Shown piece by piece: positions 31,973 to 41,710 of a stretch of 64,000 nucleotides of DNA. Source of the stretch: Pantoea sp. SOD02 (GTDB lineage Bacteria; Pseudomonadota; Gammaproteobacteria; Enterobacterales; Enterobacteriaceae); assembly GCF_024707505.1 (NCBI RefSeq), contig NZ_CP102604.1, positions 4,030,001-4,094,000 of the forward strand, written 5' to 3'. The notes beneath the pieces were generated by a model that was given only the letters and a program-made list of their open reading frames with translations, ran no database searches and had not been told where the DNA came from. Every line of letters starts with the position of its first letter. Positions within the stretch are counted from its first letter, which is position 1. The translations under genes and the position numbers were made by a program.

Positions 31973-33481
31973 ATGACTACTGATAAAAAATATATAGTTG
32001 CACTCGATCAGGGCACAACCAGCTCACGCGCCGTGGTGCTTGATCATGATGCCAACATCGTCGCGGTTTCTCAGCGCGAATTTACCCAGATCTACCCGAA
32101 AGCGGGTTGGGTTGAACATGACCCAATGGATATCTGGGCGTCACAAAGCTCAACGCTGGTTGAAGTGCTGGCACACGCCGACATTAACTCCGATCAAATC
32201 GCGGCGATTGGTATCACCAACCAACGTGAAACCGCCATCGTCTGGGATAAAGAGACCGGCAAACCGGTTTACAACGCCATCGTCTGGCAGGATCCACGCA
32301 CCGCAGATTACTGTAACAAGCTGAAGAAAGAGGGGCTGGAAGAGTATATCCAGCACACCACCGGTTTGGTGATTAACCCGTACTTCTCAGGCACCAAGGT
32401 GAAGTGGATTCTGGATAACGTGGAAGGCGCGCGTGACCGTGCTAAACGCGGCGAACTGCTGTTCGGTACCGTTGATACCTGGCTGATTTGGAAAATGACG
32501 CAGGGACGTGTGCACGTCACCGATCATACCAACGCCTCACGTACCATGATGTACAACATCCACAAGCTGGAGTGGGATGAGCGCATGCTGGAGATCCTCG
32601 ATATCCCGCGTGAAATGCTGCCAGAAGTGAAAGGCTCTTCTGAAGTGTACGGCCAGACCAACATTGGTGGTAAAGGCGGTACGCGTATTCCAATTGCCGG
32701 TATCGCGGGTGACCAGCAAGCGGCGCTGTATGGCCAGCTGTGTGTACAACCGGGTATGGCGAAAAACACTTACGGCACCGGCTGCTTCATGCTGATGAAC
32801 ACCGGCACCGAAGCTGTGACTTCAACACACGGCCTGCTGACCACCATCGCGTGCGGCCCACGCGGCGAAGTGAACTATGCGCTGGAAGGTGCGGTGTTTA
32901 TCGGTGGTGCGTCGATTCAGTGGCTGCGTGATGAGATGAAGCTGATCAGCGATTCAACCGACTCTGAATACTTCGCGTTGAAAGTGAAAGACACCAACGG
33001 CGTGTATATGGTGCCAGCCTTCACCGGTTTGGGTGCGCCATATTGGGATCCGTATGCACGCGGCGCGATTTTCGGTCTGACGCGCGGTGCTAACGCGAAC
33101 CACATCATCCGTGCCACGCTGGAGTCGATTGCTTACCAGACGCGCGACGTACTGGAAGCGATGCAGAACGATGCTGGCACCCGCCTGCAATCACTGCGCG
33201 TGGATGGTGGTGCGGTTGCCAACAACTTCCTGATGCAGTTCCAGTCTGACATTCTCGGCACGCGCGTTGAGCGTCCCGAAGTGCGTGAAGTTACGGCGCT
33301 GGGTGCGGCCTATCTGGCTGGATTAGCGGTTGGCTTCTGGAACGATCTGGAAGAAGTTCGCGCTAAAGCGGTGATTGAGCGTGAGTTCCGCCCAAGCATC
33401 GAAACCACCGAACGTAACGTCCGTTACGCCGGCTGGAAGAAAGCGGTCGCTCGCGCCAAAGCGTGGGAAGACGAAGAGTAA
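31973..33481 (+). CDS. glpK: glycerol kinase
   Basis: Phosphorylates glycerol to sn-glycerol-3-phosphate, trapping it in the cell. The 502-aa FGGY-family kinase begins [18 protein letters not shown], with [20 protein letters not shown] (ATP and fructose-1,6-bisphosphate region) in the middle. The C-terminal part carries the segment equivalent to the EIIA-Glc contact site in E. coli, so inducer exclusion is likely. It is second gene of glpFK and is followed by an intrinsic terminator before glpX. Confidence 0.97.
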   Translation: MTTDKKYIVALDQGTTSSRAVVLDHDANIVAVSQREFTQIYPKAGWVEHDPMDIWASQSSTLVEVLAHADINSDQIAAIGITNQRETAIVWDKETGKPVYNAIVWQDPRTADYCNKLKKEGLEEYIQHTTGLVINPYFSGTKVKWILDNVEGARDRAKRGELLFGTVDTWLIWKMTQGRVHVTDHTNASRTMMYNIHKLEWDERMLEILDIPREMLPEVKGSSEVYGQTNIGGKGGTRIPIAGIAGDQQAALYGQLCVQPGMAKNTYGTGCFMLMNTGTEAVTSTHGLLTTIACGPRGEVNYALEGAVFIGGASIQWLRDEMKLISDSTDSEYFALKVKDTNGVYMVPAFTGLGAPYWDPYARGAIFGLTRGANANHIIRATLESIAYQTRDVLEAMQNDAGTRLQSLRVDGGAVANNFLMQFQSDILGTRVERPEVREVTALGAAYLAGLAVGFWNDLEEVRAKAVIEREFRPSIETTERNVRYAGWKKAVARAKAWEDEE

Positions 33482-33492
33482 AATCCTGCTAA

Positions 33493-33518
33493 CCCGCGGC
33501 GCCCTGCCGCGGGTTTTT
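33493..33518 (+). terminator. intrinsic terminator after glpK
   Basis: CCCGCGGC (33493-33500) pairs with GCCGCGGG (33506-33513), followed by TTTTT. It separates glpFK from glpX, which is transcribed with them in E. coli; here read-through would have to pass a good terminator. Confidence 0.8.
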
Positions 33519-33577
33519 CCCCTGCCACGTTTCCCCGCTGTGTTAAACTGCCTGCCTGTTTTTTATCAGGTGCCACC

Positions 33578-34588
33578 ATGAAACGAGAACTCGCGATTGA
33601 ATTTTCCCGCGTGACCGAAGCCGCCGCTCTGGCGGGCTATCACTGGTTAGGACGCGGCGATAAAAATGCGGCCGACGGCGCAGCCGTTCACGCCATGCGC
33701 ATTATGCTCAACACCATCGATATCGACGGCCAGATTGTGATTGGCGAAGGCGAAATCGACGAAGCGCCGATGCTGTATATCGGTGAGAAAGTCGGTACCG
33801 GCCGTGGCGATGCCGTGGATATTGCGGTCGATCCGATCGAAGGCACGCGCATGACGGCGATGGGCCAGGCCAATGCGCTGGCGGTGCTGGCGGTGGGAGA
33901 CAAGGGCAGCTTCCTGCACGCACCTGATATGTACATGGAAAAGCTGATTGTTGGACCGGGCGCACGTGGCGCCATCGACCTCAATCTGCCGCTTGATATC
34001 AACCTGAAGAATATCGCGCTGGCATTGGGCAAACCGCTCAGCCAGTTAACAGTGTCGATTCTGGCTAAGCCACGCCACGATGCGGTGATTGCCCAACTTC
34101 AGCAGCTCGGTGTGCGCGTGTTCTCCTTCCCGGATGGCGATGTCGCGGCCTCGATTCTGACCTGTATGCCGGATAGCGAAGTGGATGTGATGTACGGTAT
34201 CGGCGGCGCACCGGAAGGTGTGGTGTCGGCGGCAGTCATTCGCGCGATGGATGGCGACATGCAGGCGCGTTTATTGGCGCGTCACGAGGTGAAAGGCGAT
34301 AGCGAAGAGAATCGTCGCCTCGGCGAGAATGAACTGCAACGCTGCGCCGAGATGGGCATTGAAGCCGGTCAGGTTCTGAAGCTGGATCAGATGGCGCGCA
34401 ACGATAACGTTATCTTCGCTGCCACCGGCATCACCACCGGCGATTTGCTGAAAGGCATCACGCGTAACGGCAACATCGCCACCAGCGAAACCCTGCTGGT
34501 GCGCGGCAAATCACGCACCATTCGCCGCATCCAGTCAATCCACTATCTGGATCGCAAAGACGCGGCGCTGCATCAATTTATCCTGTAA
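33578..34588 (+). CDS. glpX: class II fructose-1,6-bisphosphatase GlpX
   Basis: Gluconeogenic phosphatase that makes fructose-6-phosphate, needed when glycerol is the carbon source. The 336 aa contain the metal and phosphate-binding motifs GEGEIDEAPMLYIGE near residues 57-71 and VDPIEGTRMT near residue 85. Length equals E. coli GlpX. It lies downstream of glpFK in the usual order and overlaps the end of emrD by 11 bp on the opposite strand. Confidence 0.96.
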   Translation: MKRELAIEFSRVTEAAALAGYHWLGRGDKNAADGAAVHAMRIMLNTIDIDGQIVIGEGEIDEAPMLYIGEKVGTGRGDAVDIAVDPIEGTRMTAMGQANALAVLAVGDKGSFLHAPDMYMEKLIVGPGARGAIDLNLPLDINLKNIALALGKPLSQLTVSILAKPRHDAVIAQLQQLGVRVFSFPDGDVAASILTCMPDSEVDVMYGIGGAPEGVVSAAVIRAMDGDMQARLLARHEVKGDSEENRRLGENELQRCAEMGIEAGQVLKLDQMARNDNVIFAATGITTGDLLKGITRNGNIATSETLLVRGKSRTIRRIQSIHYLDRKDAALHQFIL

Positions 34589-35774
34589 TCGCCTGCTTGC
34601 CGCTCTCCGGATGACGAGAGAGCGGCCACCAGCACAGCAACATTACCAGCGACGTCACGAACATCAGCATGCCAAGGCTGGATTGATCGTGCTGCGGCAA
34701 CAGCGCAGAAAGCCACGCCACCACGCCGGAACCGAGGTTCTGCAAACCACCGATTAATGCACCGGCGCTGCCCGCCAGCCAAGCATACGGCTCCATCGCG
34801 CCCGAGGTTGCCAGCGGAAACAGCATGCCCGCGCCGAAGAAGAACAGCGCAGCCGGCACCAGCAGCGTCCAGATGTTCATCACGCCAAACCAGGCTGGAA
34901 CCCACATCAATAATCCAGCCAACAGGCAGCTGTTCACGCCGTACCACATCAGCGTGTGCCAGGATTTCTGCTCACGTCCAGCAAACCAGGCGCCAAAGAA
35001 CGCCGCCGGGATTGGCAGGATAAACAGGATGCTGACGGTTAATCCATCCAGCCCCAAAACGCCACCCATCAGCACGCCGCAGCTGGCTTCAAACACCGCG
35101 ATACCAGCCAGTGCGCCAATCAGCAGCAGCAGATAACGCACGAAGTTGCCGTCGCTCAGCAAAGTGGCATAACGGCGCAGGAACGGCGTGGCGGGCGTAT
35201 CAACAGGACGCGTTTCCGGCAGCCAGCGCGCCATCGAGGCGGTGACGCCGACGCACAACAGCAGCAGGAAGGCGAAACAGGCGTGCCAGCCAAACAGATG
35301 CGTCAGCAGCGCACCAATCACCGGCGCCAGCAGCGGACTCACCAGAATACCCATATTCAGCAGGCTGTTCGCCTGACGCAGGGCGATGCCAGAATAGAGA
35401 TCGCGCGGCATGGTACGCGCCATCACGCCCGCGACGCCGGTCCCTAAACCTTGCACTGCGCTGCCGAGCACCAGAATATCGAGCGAGGGCGCGAACATGG
35501 CGATCAATGCGCCGACGGCAAAGATCGTCATGCCAATCAGGATCACCGGACGACGGCCAAAGCTGTCCGAGAGCGGGCCGTAGATCAACTGCGATCCGCC
35601 GTAGGTCATCAGATAGGCGGCCATCACCTGCTGGATCGCCCCGCTGCGCACATTGAGCGTTTCGGCCATGTTGGCCATCGCTGGCACATAGATGGTTTGC
35701 GCCATCTGCCCGACCGCCACCAGCACGATCAGCATGAATAACAGAAAGCGATTTTGCGTTTTACTTATCAACAT
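34578..35774 (-). CDS. emrD: multidrug efflux transporter EmrD (MFS)
   Basis: Inner-membrane proton-coupled exporter of the DHA1 family, with twelve predicted helices over 398 residues. Recognisable segments are VAVGQMAQTIYVPAMANMA, the MFS motif A-like YGPLSDSFGRRPVI, and FFFGAGMLFPLATSGAMEP, all close to E. coli EmrD. The ATG at 35774 is preferred to the one nine codons upstream because the N-terminus then fits the family. In E. coli emrD is elsewhere; here it is inserted between glpX and fpr. Confidence 0.9.
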   Translation of the reverse strand: MLISKTQNRFLLFMLIVLVAVGQMAQTIYVPAMANMAETLNVRSGAIQQVMAAYLMTYGGSQLIYGPLSDSFGRRPVILIGMTIFAVGALIAMFAPSLDILVLGSAVQGLGTGVAGVMARTMPRDLYSGIALRQANSLLNMGILVSPLLAPVIGALLTHLFGWHACFAFLLLLCVGVTASMARWLPETRPVDTPATPFLRRYATLLSDGNFVRYLLLLIGALAGIAVFEASCGVLMGGVLGLDGLTVSILFILPIPAAFFGAWFAGREQKSWHTLMWYGVNSCLLAGLLMWVPAWFGVMNIWTLLVPAALFFFGAGMLFPLATSGAMEPYAWLAGSAGALIGGLQNLGSGVVAWLSALLPQHDQSSLGMLMFVTSLVMLLCWWPLSRHPESGKQAITG

Positions 35775-35861
35775 GGAACAAAATGTCTGCCTGAGAAACA
35801 AAGAAAAAGCAGCACAAAACAGGCCACCTCGGATTTATGGCGGCAAAAATATCAGGATTCA

Positions 35862-36044
35862 GTGACAAATCGAGAGGCGCGGACAAAGCTGTATGTCTTA
35901 AGCCGTCAAGTTGATAGTCCAGATTGTAAACTGCCCGCTACAGTTGCTGATCTGTGCGCTGCGTTTGTCGCTGAGAGCCCTTTGACGCTGTACCGACTGG
36001 AAATCCATCAGGCCGATGGCGATGATAGTAACGAGCCTGAATAA
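35862..36044 (+). CDS. possible small protein upstream of fpr (hypothetical)
   Basis: A 60-codon frame starts with GTG at 35862, preceded by AGGA at 7 bp, and stops 19 bp before the fpr start. The product has a plausible hydrophobic middle (LPATVADLCAAFVAESPLTL) and an acidic C-terminus. I recognise no family. Third-position GC is only about 44 percent, lower than the neighbours, so it may be chance open frame in the fpr leader. Conservation among relatives would decide. Confidence 0.25.
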   Translation: MTNREARTKLYVLSRQVDSPDCKLPATVADLCAAFVAESPLTLYRLEIHQADGDDSNEPE

Positions 36045-36063
36045 TCATTAATAAGGAGCCAAC

Positions 36064-36810
36064 ATGGCAGAGTGGATCAATGCTGAAGTTAAAGAAGTAA
36101 AAAACTGGACCGATGCACTGTTCAGCCTGCGCGTCGAAGCACCGATTGATACCTTTACGGCGGGACAGTTTGCCAAGCTGGCGCTGGAAATTGACGGTGA
36201 GCGCGTGCAGCGCGCCTATTCTTACGTCAATGCGCCGCAGGATTCGCTGCTGGAGTTTTATCTGGTCACGGTGCCGGAGGGCAAATTGAGTCCGCGTTTG
36301 CAGGCGCTGCAACCCGGCGACCAGGTAATGATCACCAAAGAGGCGGCGGGTTTCTTTGTACTCGACGAAATTCCAGACTGCCAAACGCTGTGGATGCTGG
36401 CGACCGGCACAGCGATCGGCCCCTATTTATCGATTCTGCAACAGGGCGAAGATCTGGATCGTTTTGATAACATTGTGCTGGTACATGCCGCGCGTTTCGC
36501 CGATGACCTGAGCTTCCTGCCTTTGATGCAAGAGCTGCAGCAGCGCTATCAGGGCAAATTGCACATTCAAACGGTAGTCAGCCGCGAAGAGATCGCCGGT
36601 TCGCTACACGGTCGCGTACCGCAGCTGATTGAAAGTGGAGCACTGGAGCGTGCAGTTGGCTTGCCGCTGACGGCAGAAACCAGCCATGTGATGCTGTGCG
36701 GCAATCCACAAATGGTGCGCGATACCCAGCAATTACTGAAAGACACGCGTGAGATGCGCAAACATTTCAAACGTAAACCCGGCCATATGACCAGCGAGCA
36801 TTACTGGTAA
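36064..36810 (+). CDS. fpr: ferredoxin/flavodoxin-NADP+ reductase
   Basis: FAD enzyme that passes electrons from NADPH to flavodoxin or ferredoxin for radical enzymes and Fe-S repair. The 248 aa equal E. coli Fpr. The FAD-binding RAYSYVN motif lies near residue 50, the NADP-binding GTAIGPYLSIL near residue 116, and the family-typical C-terminus ends EHYW. In E. coli it belongs to the SoxS regulon; I could not identify a clear marbox upstream. Confidence 0.96.
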   Translation: MAEWINAEVKEVKNWTDALFSLRVEAPIDTFTAGQFAKLALEIDGERVQRAYSYVNAPQDSLLEFYLVTVPEGKLSPRLQALQPGDQVMITKEAAGFFVLDEIPDCQTLWMLATGTAIGPYLSILQQGEDLDRFDNIVLVHAARFADDLSFLPLMQELQQRYQGKLHIQTVVSREEIAGSLHGRVPQLIESGALERAVGLPLTAETSHVMLCGNPQMVRDTQQLLKDTREMRKHFKRKPGHMTSEHYW

Positions 36811-36916
36811 TCGGCGCGGCACAAAGAATGTGAGATTTTTCCCAGTGTGGGTTTTGACTTTGCCCGGTAAAAACCGTTCTAATCGTGGGCTAAGTGAATG
36901 ATTTAGGGCCGAAGCA

Positions 36917-37507
36917 ATGAACAACCTGCCAGTCGCGCTGCTGCTTGGCCTCGCACTGACATTTCCCGTCTGGGCGGAGGATGCCCCCACGTTAGATCGT
37001 AGCGATCATCTGCCTGCTGCGCCCTATCTGCTCGCGGGTGCGCCGACCTTCGATATGACCGTTGCTCAGTTCCGTGAGAAGTACAACGCGGCCAATCCCA
37101 ATGAACTGCTGCAGGAATATCGCGCTATTGATAATCGCGGCGATAAAAGCAACCTGACGCGTGCCGCCAGCAAAATCAGCGAAACGCTGTATGCCTCAAC
37201 GGCGCTGGAGCAAGGCACCGGCAAAATCAAAACTCTGCAAATCACCTGGCTGCCGGTTCCCGGCCCCGATATGAAAGCCGCGCAGGCACGCGCCATGGAT
37301 TACATGACCGCCCTGCTGCGCTTCTTCATCCCCGGTTTATCGCCCGAAGATGGGCGTAAAAAACTCGATTCCCTGCTCAGCGCCGGTAAAGGTGCACGCT
37401 ATTTTGCCCGCACCGAAGGTGCCTTGCGTTTCGTGGTAGCAGACAACGGCGACAAGGGTTTGACCTTCGCCGTTGAGCCGATAAAACTGGCGCTCTCGAC
37501 GCCCTGA
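36917..37507 (+). CDS. yiiQ: YiiQ, DUF1454 periplasmic protein
   Basis: The 196-aa precursor has a signal peptide probably cut after VWA (residue 20). The mature part contains APYLLAGAPTFDMTVAQFREKYN, LTRAASKISETLYASTALE and a C-terminal FAVEPIKLALS, all matching E. coli YiiQ. The function is unknown. It lies between fpr and tpiA as in E. coli, though the genes yiiR, yiiS and uspD present in that area of E. coli are missing. Confidence 0.88.
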   Translation: MNNLPVALLLGLALTFPVWAEDAPTLDRSDHLPAAPYLLAGAPTFDMTVAQFREKYNAANPNELLQEYRAIDNRGDKSNLTRAASKISETLYASTALEQGTGKIKTLQITWLPVPGPDMKAAQARAMDYMTALLRFFIPGLSPEDGRKKLDSLLSAGKGARYFARTEGALRFVVADNGDKGLTFAVEPIKLALSTP

Positions 37508-37627
37508 TCGCACCGGCAAAAATGACGAAAAGCAAAGCCAGCAACGCATTTGATCTCTATACTGTCTCGCAGACATCGCTGCCCGATGGCAGCGCTATTT
37601 CATGAATCGCGTTATGCGGAGGAAAGA

Positions 37628-38395
37628 ATGCGACATCCACTGGTTATGGGTAACTGGAAACTGAACGGTAGCAAGCAGATCACTAAAGAGCTGATTGAAG
37701 GCCTGCGCAAAGAGCTGTCTGGTGTTGATGGCTGTGGCGTCGCGATTGCACCGCCAGCCATCTATCTGGATCTGGCGAAGCACGCCATTTCCGGTAGCCA
37801 CATTGCTCTGGGTGCTCAGAACGTTGACGTTAATCTGTCTGGCGCATTCACTGGCGAAACTTCCGCAGACATGCTGAAAGACGTTGGCGCGAAATACATC
37901 ATCATCGGCCACTCTGAGCGCCGCACCTACCACAAAGAGAGCGACGAGTTCATCGCGAAGAAATTTGCCGTAGTGAAAGAAGCTGGCCTGGTGCCGGTTC
38001 TGTGCATCGGTGAAACTGACGCAGAAAACGAAGCGGGCAAAACGGAAGAAGTGTGCGCACGCCAGATCGACGCCGTGCTGGAAACTCAGGGCGCTGCAGC
38101 GTTCGAAGGCGCGGTTATCGCTTACGAGCCAGTTTGGGCTATCGGTACCGGCAAATCAGCTACTCCAGCGCAGGCTCAGGCGGTGCACAAATTCATTCGT
38201 GACCATATCGCGAAGAAAGATGCAGCTATCGCTCAGCAAGTTATCATTCAGTACGGCGGCTCGGTCAACGACAAAAACGCCGCTGAGCTGTTCACCCAGC
38301 CAGATATCGATGGCGCGCTGGTTGGCGGTGCTTCACTGAAAGCGGATGCTTTTGCGGTGATCGTGAAAGCGGCAGCAGCAGCGAAAAACGCGTAA
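37628..38395 (+). CDS. tpiA: triosephosphate isomerase
   Basis: Interconverts dihydroxyacetone phosphate and glyceraldehyde-3-phosphate. The 255 aa have Lys11 in GNWKLNG, His95 in IIGHSERR and Glu167 in [11 protein letters not shown], the complete catalytic set. The ATG at 37628 follows a strong GGAGG site; the frame is open 26 codons further but without homology. Codon use is typical of a highly expressed gene. An intrinsic terminator and a REP pair follow. Confidence 0.98.
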   Translation: MRHPLVMGNWKLNGSKQITKELIEGLRKELSGVDGCGVAIAPPAIYLDLAKHAISGSHIALGAQNVDVNLSGAFTGETSADMLKDVGAKYIIIGHSERRTYHKESDEFIAKKFAVVKEAGLVPVLCIGETDAENEAGKTEEVCARQIDAVLETQGAAAFEGAVIAYEPVWAIGTGKSATPAQAQAVHKFIRDHIAKKDAAIAQQVIIQYGGSVNDKNAAELFTQPDIDGALVGGASLKADAFAVIVKAAAAAKNA

Positions 38396-38414
38396 TTTCT
38401 CGTTTTCGATGCAG

Positions 38415-38443
38415 AAAAAGGCGGCTGATTAGCCGCCTTTTTT
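38415..38443 (+). terminator. tpiA intrinsic terminator
   Basis: GGCGGCT (38420-38426) pairs with AGCCGCC (38431-38437) and is followed by six T. It stands 4 bp before the next REP copy. Confidence 0.9.
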
Positions 38444-38446
38444 ATT

Positions 38447-38470
38447 GGTCGCCATGAATGGCGACCCTAC
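38447..38470 (-). repeat. REP-like palindrome, type A
   Basis: On the minus strand a GTAG head precedes GGTCGCC-ATTCAT-GGCGACC, a perfect copy of the 17471-17494 element. With the type B copy at 38497-38520 it forms an inverted pair with 26 bp between the GTAG heads. Confidence 0.75.
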
Positions 38471-38496
38471 GACAAATGGAGCCGTACGTCGGTTTT

Positions 38497-38520
38497 GTAG
38501 GGTGCGCATTCATGCGCACC
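38497..38520 (+). repeat. REP-like palindrome, type B
   Basis: A GTAG head is followed by GGTGCGC-ATTCAT-GCGCACC, identical over 24 bp to the copy at 4877-4900. It lies between the convergent tpiA and cdh. Confidence 0.75.
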
Positions 38521-38538
38521 TGGTTATCGCCTCAACGA

Positions 38539-39297
38539 TTATTGCGGCAATATGCTGCAGTTATGATCCTGCAGCTCTTCCGCCGAGCCGCTGTTCAGTT
38601 TCAGCCAGTTACGCTCCAGCGCCAACAGCGCTAAACGGCCATCCGGCAATTGTGCCAGCGCCAGCCCGTATTTACCCATCTCGGTGCGCGCATGCGGCAC
38701 TTCATCCGCCAGACGGATAAACGCACTCTGCTGCGCCAGTTCTTCCTTAGAAATCGAACGCACCAGATAACCATGCTTACGCAGCGTTTCACTCTGCCAT
38801 TGCGCGTTCAGCCTTGGTGCCAGCGCATCCAGCTGTTGACGCACATCCGGCCGCAGACAGGAAATATGTATATGCAGCTGATTTTGCGTACGCCCATATT
38901 GCGCATTGATGGCCAGCGACAGCGCGCTATCGGGGATCGGCGCGCCGTGCTTCTGCGCCAGCAATGTGCGTTGCTGCCAGGCCTCGGCAAACAGGTTCGG
39001 CGTTGCGGTTTCAAGAAGGATCGGACTTTCCATACCGGTAATTTTTTCAATCGGCATCAGCAGATACTGCAACGGACCGTTGAGATCTTTCAGCGTGACG
39101 TAACCCTGCGCGCTGTTCACCTGCTGGCATGGCGCGGGTTTGCCCGTCGCCGCCATATTTGGCACGCACTTCTCGCTGATAATCTGCCACAGGGCGTTGG
39201 AGTTTTTATGGAAATGGATGGCGCCGGCGATCAGTCCAACAATCAACACCACCAATAATGCGGTAAGTAACTTCAGGGTACGACGACTGCCCTGCAT
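38539..39297 (-). CDS. cdh: CDP-diacylglycerol diphosphatase (Cdh)
   Basis: Membrane-anchored enzyme that hydrolyses CDP-diacylglycerol to phosphatidate and CMP. The 252 aa carry one N-terminal membrane helix (about residues 8-28), the conserved YVTLKDLNGPLQYLLMP stretch and the HIT-superfamily triad HIHIS near residue 138. The ATG at 39297 is preceded by GAGGAA at good spacing and gives the E. coli length (251 aa); the longer frame adds 20 unmatched residues. It lies between tpiA and sbp as in E. coli. Confidence 0.93.
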   Translation of the reverse strand: MQGSRRTLKLLTALLVVLIVGLIAGAIHFHKNSNALWQIISEKCVPNMAATGKPAPCQQVNSAQGYVTLKDLNGPLQYLLMPIEKITGMESPILLETATPNLFAEAWQQRTLLAQKHGAPIPDSALSLAINAQYGRTQNQLHIHISCLRPDVRQQLDALAPRLNAQWQSETLRKHGYLVRSISKEELAQQSAFIRLADEVPHARTEMGKYGLALAQLPDGRLALLALERNWLKLNSGSAEELQDHNCSILPQ

Positions 39298-39363
39298 AGC
39301 CCGATTCCTCTGTTCATCACCTGCCAGCATCCTCGCCTGGCAGGTGATGAAAGTCACGGACTA

Positions 39364-39401
39364 AAACAAAACGGCCAGCATTCTCGCTGGCCGTTTTTTT
39401 A
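39364..39401. terminator. intrinsic terminator after sbp
   Basis: ACGGCCAGC (39371-39379) and GCTGGCCGT (39386-39394) form a 9 bp stem. The A-rich left flank gives the U tract for the leftward sbp transcript, and T7 on the right gives symmetry. Confidence 0.85.
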
Positions 39402-39405
39402 TTCG

Positions 39406-40395
39406 TTATGGCTTCATCACCTGATCGTAACTGCCGCCATCGGCGAAGTGGGTTTTCTGGGCTTGCGTCCAGCCACCAAACTTGCTGTCGATAGTGAACA
39501 GTTTTACCGGCGCGAATTTATTGGCAAATTTCTTCGCAACGGCCTCATCACGTGGACGGTAGAAATTCTCCGCCGCGATGGTCTGGCCTTCCGGCGAGTA
39601 GAGATACTTCAGGTAATCTTCGGCCACTTTACGGGTGCCCTGCTCGTCAACCACTTTATCAACCACTGAAACCGTTGGCTCCGCCAGAATCGATTCGCTT
39701 GGGGTGACGATTTCAAACTTGTCTTTACCCAGCTTATCTACCGCCAGATAGGCTTCGTTTTCCCACGCAATCAGCACATCGCCAATGCCGCGTTCTACGA
39801 AGGTGTTAGTCGCACCGCGTGCACCGGAATCCTGTACTTCTACGTTCTTAAACAGCGATTTCACGTAAGCCAGCGCTTTGGCCTGATCGCCATGATTCTG
39901 ATCCAGCGCCCAGCCCCATGCAGCCAGATAGTTCCAGCGTGCGCCGCCCGACGTTTTCGGGTTTGGCGTGATGACGGAAACGCCCGGTTTGATCAGATCC
40001 GGCCAATCATGAATGCCTTTCGGGTTGCCTTTACGCACCAGGAACACGATGGTCGAGGTGTATGGCGCGGAGTTATCCGGCAGGCGTTTAATCCAGTCTT
40101 TATTAATACGACCACGGTCAGCAATAGCATCTACATCAGATTGCAGCGCCAGCGTAACCACATCAGCACGGATGCCATTGATCACTGAGGTCGCTTGTTT
40201 ACCGGAACCGCCGTGCGACTGGCGAATTACCACGTTGTCGCCGGTTTCCTGCTTGTAATGCGCGCTAAACGCTTTGTTGTACTGTTCGTACAGCTCACGG
40301 GTTGGATCGTAAGAAACGTTTAACAGCTGAATATCCTTTGCCAGAACACTGGTTGAAGCCAGTAACAGGGTGACACCAATACTCCACTTATTCAT
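39406..40395 (-). CDS. sbp: periplasmic sulfate-binding protein Sbp
   Basis: Delivers sulfate to the CysTWA ABC transporter. The 329-aa precursor has a signal peptide cut near residue 19-20 (STSVLA), then the mature start [21 protein letters not shown] with the anion-binding SHGGSGKQ and [17 protein letters not shown] motifs. Length equals E. coli Sbp. The upstream region has an AT-rich stretch suited to CysB, but no exact site can be named. It sits alone between cdh and pfkA. Confidence 0.96.
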   Translation of the reverse strand: MNKWSIGVTLLLASTSVLAKDIQLLNVSYDPTRELYEQYNKAFSAHYKQETGDNVVIRQSHGGSGKQATSVINGIRADVVTLALQSDVDAIADRGRINKDWIKRLPDNSAPYTSTIVFLVRKGNPKGIHDWPDLIKPGVSVITPNPKTSGGARWNYLAAWGWALDQNHGDQAKALAYVKSLFKNVEVQDSGARGATNTFVERGIGDVLIAWENEAYLAVDKLGKDKFEIVTPSESILAEPTVSVVDKVVDEQGTRKVAEDYLKYLYSPEGQTIAAENFYRPRDEAVAKKFANKFAPVKLFTIDSKFGGWTQAQKTHFADGGSYDQVMKP

Positions 40396-40502
40396 TGCTT
40401 GCTCTCCCGAGGTCGTTATAGAACAAGACTGACACAAACTTATCCACGGATTAAAGAATTAAAAATAAGCTGTTATAACTGGAGGGAATATAAGCAGGCA
40501 TT

Positions 40503-40529
40503 AAAAAGGCGCGAATCTCGTCGCGCCTT
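40503..40529 (-). terminator. pfkA intrinsic terminator
   Basis: On the minus strand GGCGCGA (40527-40521) pairs with TCGCGCC (40514-40508) and is followed by TTTTT. It ends the pfkA message before the sbp promoter. Confidence 0.85.
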
Positions 40530-40538
40530 GATAGGGTA

Positions 40539-41501
40539 TTAGTAGAGTTTTTTCGCGGTATCCAGCCAGTCGCGTTTGAATGGACGCTTCATATTTTCAA
40601 TCGCATCGATGATGTCGTGATGCACCATCTTCTCGTTCTGAATACCGACGCAGCGGCCGCCATAACCTTGCAGCAGTAGCTCGATGGAGTAAGAACCCAT
40701 GCGCGATGCCAGGATGCGGTCATAGGCACAAGGTGCGCCGCCACGCTGAATGTGACCAAGAACGGTGGCGCGGGTTTCGCGTTTGGTTTCAGCTTCAATG
40801 AAGTGCGCCAGATCGTCGATATCGCAGATGTGCTCGGTAATCGCCACGATGGCGTGTTTTTTACCTTTGGCGATGCCCGCTTTGATCTCTGAAACCAGCT
40901 CTTCACGGGTATATGGGATTTCAGGCAGCACGATGAACTCACAACCACCGGCAATCGCTGCCGCCAGCGTTAAATCGCCGCAGTAACGGCCCATCACTTC
41001 TACGATGGAGATGCGCTGGTGAGAAGATGAGGTGTCGCGCAGACGGTCAATCGCTTCAACTACAGTTTCCAACGCAGTGAAGTAGCCAATGGTGTAATCG
41101 GTGCCTGCTACGTCGTTATCGATGGTGCCCGGCAAGCCGATGCATGGGAAGCCCATTTCGGTCAGGCGCTTCGCACCCATGTAGGAACCATCACCGCCGA
41201 TAACCACCAGCGCATCAATGCCGCGCTTTTTCATGTTATCTATCGCGGTCTGGCGTACTTCATCGTTGCGGAATTCTGGGAAGCGTGCGGAACCCAGGAA
41301 GGTGCCGCCACGGTTGATCATGTCTGACACGCTGTAGCGGTCGAGGTTGATCATGCGATCTTCGTACAATCCCAGATAGCCGTCGTAAATACCAAAAACT
41401 TCCAGTCCTTCACTCAGCGCGGAACGTACAACTCCGCGAATGGCTGCGTTCATGCCTGGGGCGTCGCCGCCGCTGGTCAGTACTCCGATTTTTTTGATCA
41501 T
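40539..41501 (-). CDS. pfkA: 6-phosphofructokinase I
   Basis: Main glycolytic phosphofructokinase, allosterically activated by ADP and inhibited by PEP. The 320 aa equal E. coli PfkA, with [13 protein letters not shown] at 11-23, GGDGSYMGA at 102-110 and the catalytic TIDND at 126-130. The ATG at 41501 ([12 protein letters not shown]) is the family start. A Cra operator overlaps its promoter. Confidence 0.98.
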   Translation of the reverse strand: MIKKIGVLTSGGDAPGMNAAIRGVVRSALSEGLEVFGIYDGYLGLYEDRMINLDRYSVSDMINRGGTFLGSARFPEFRNDEVRQTAIDNMKKRGIDALVVIGGDGSYMGAKRLTEMGFPCIGLPGTIDNDVAGTDYTIGYFTALETVVEAIDRLRDTSSSHQRISIVEVMGRYCGDLTLAAAIAGGCEFIVLPEIPYTREELVSEIKAGIAKGKKHAIVAITEHICDIDDLAHFIEAETKRETRATVLGHIQRGGAPCAYDRILASRMGSYSIELLLQGYGGRCVGIQNEKMVHHDIIDAIENMKRPFKRDWLDTAKKLY

Positions 41502-41595
41502 GACAACCTCTGGATTGTTCAAAAACTAAGGATTATTCCTGCCATGTGTCCGGCGTGGACCAGCTCGCGATCGCATGGCTTAATAGTTGCAGAAT

Positions 41596-41629
41596 AGTAT
41601 ATCAAAGGCTTGATGCTGAATTGATTCAG
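41596..41629 (-). promoter_or_regulatory. pfkA promoter with Cra (FruR) operator
   Basis: CTGAATTGATTCAG at 41616-41629 matches the Cra consensus TGAATCGWTTCA with a near-perfect inverted repeat. A -10 hexamer TATACT lies on the minus strand at 41601-41596, so Cra would cover the -35 region and repress, as it does for E. coli pfkA. Confidence 0.8.
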
Positions 41630-41710
41630 GTCAGACAAGTTTTCGCTAATTTTTTACAGAGTTGTTAGCGTTACGTCACTTTTTTTGTGTAATTGCATGA
41701 TTTTAAATCG

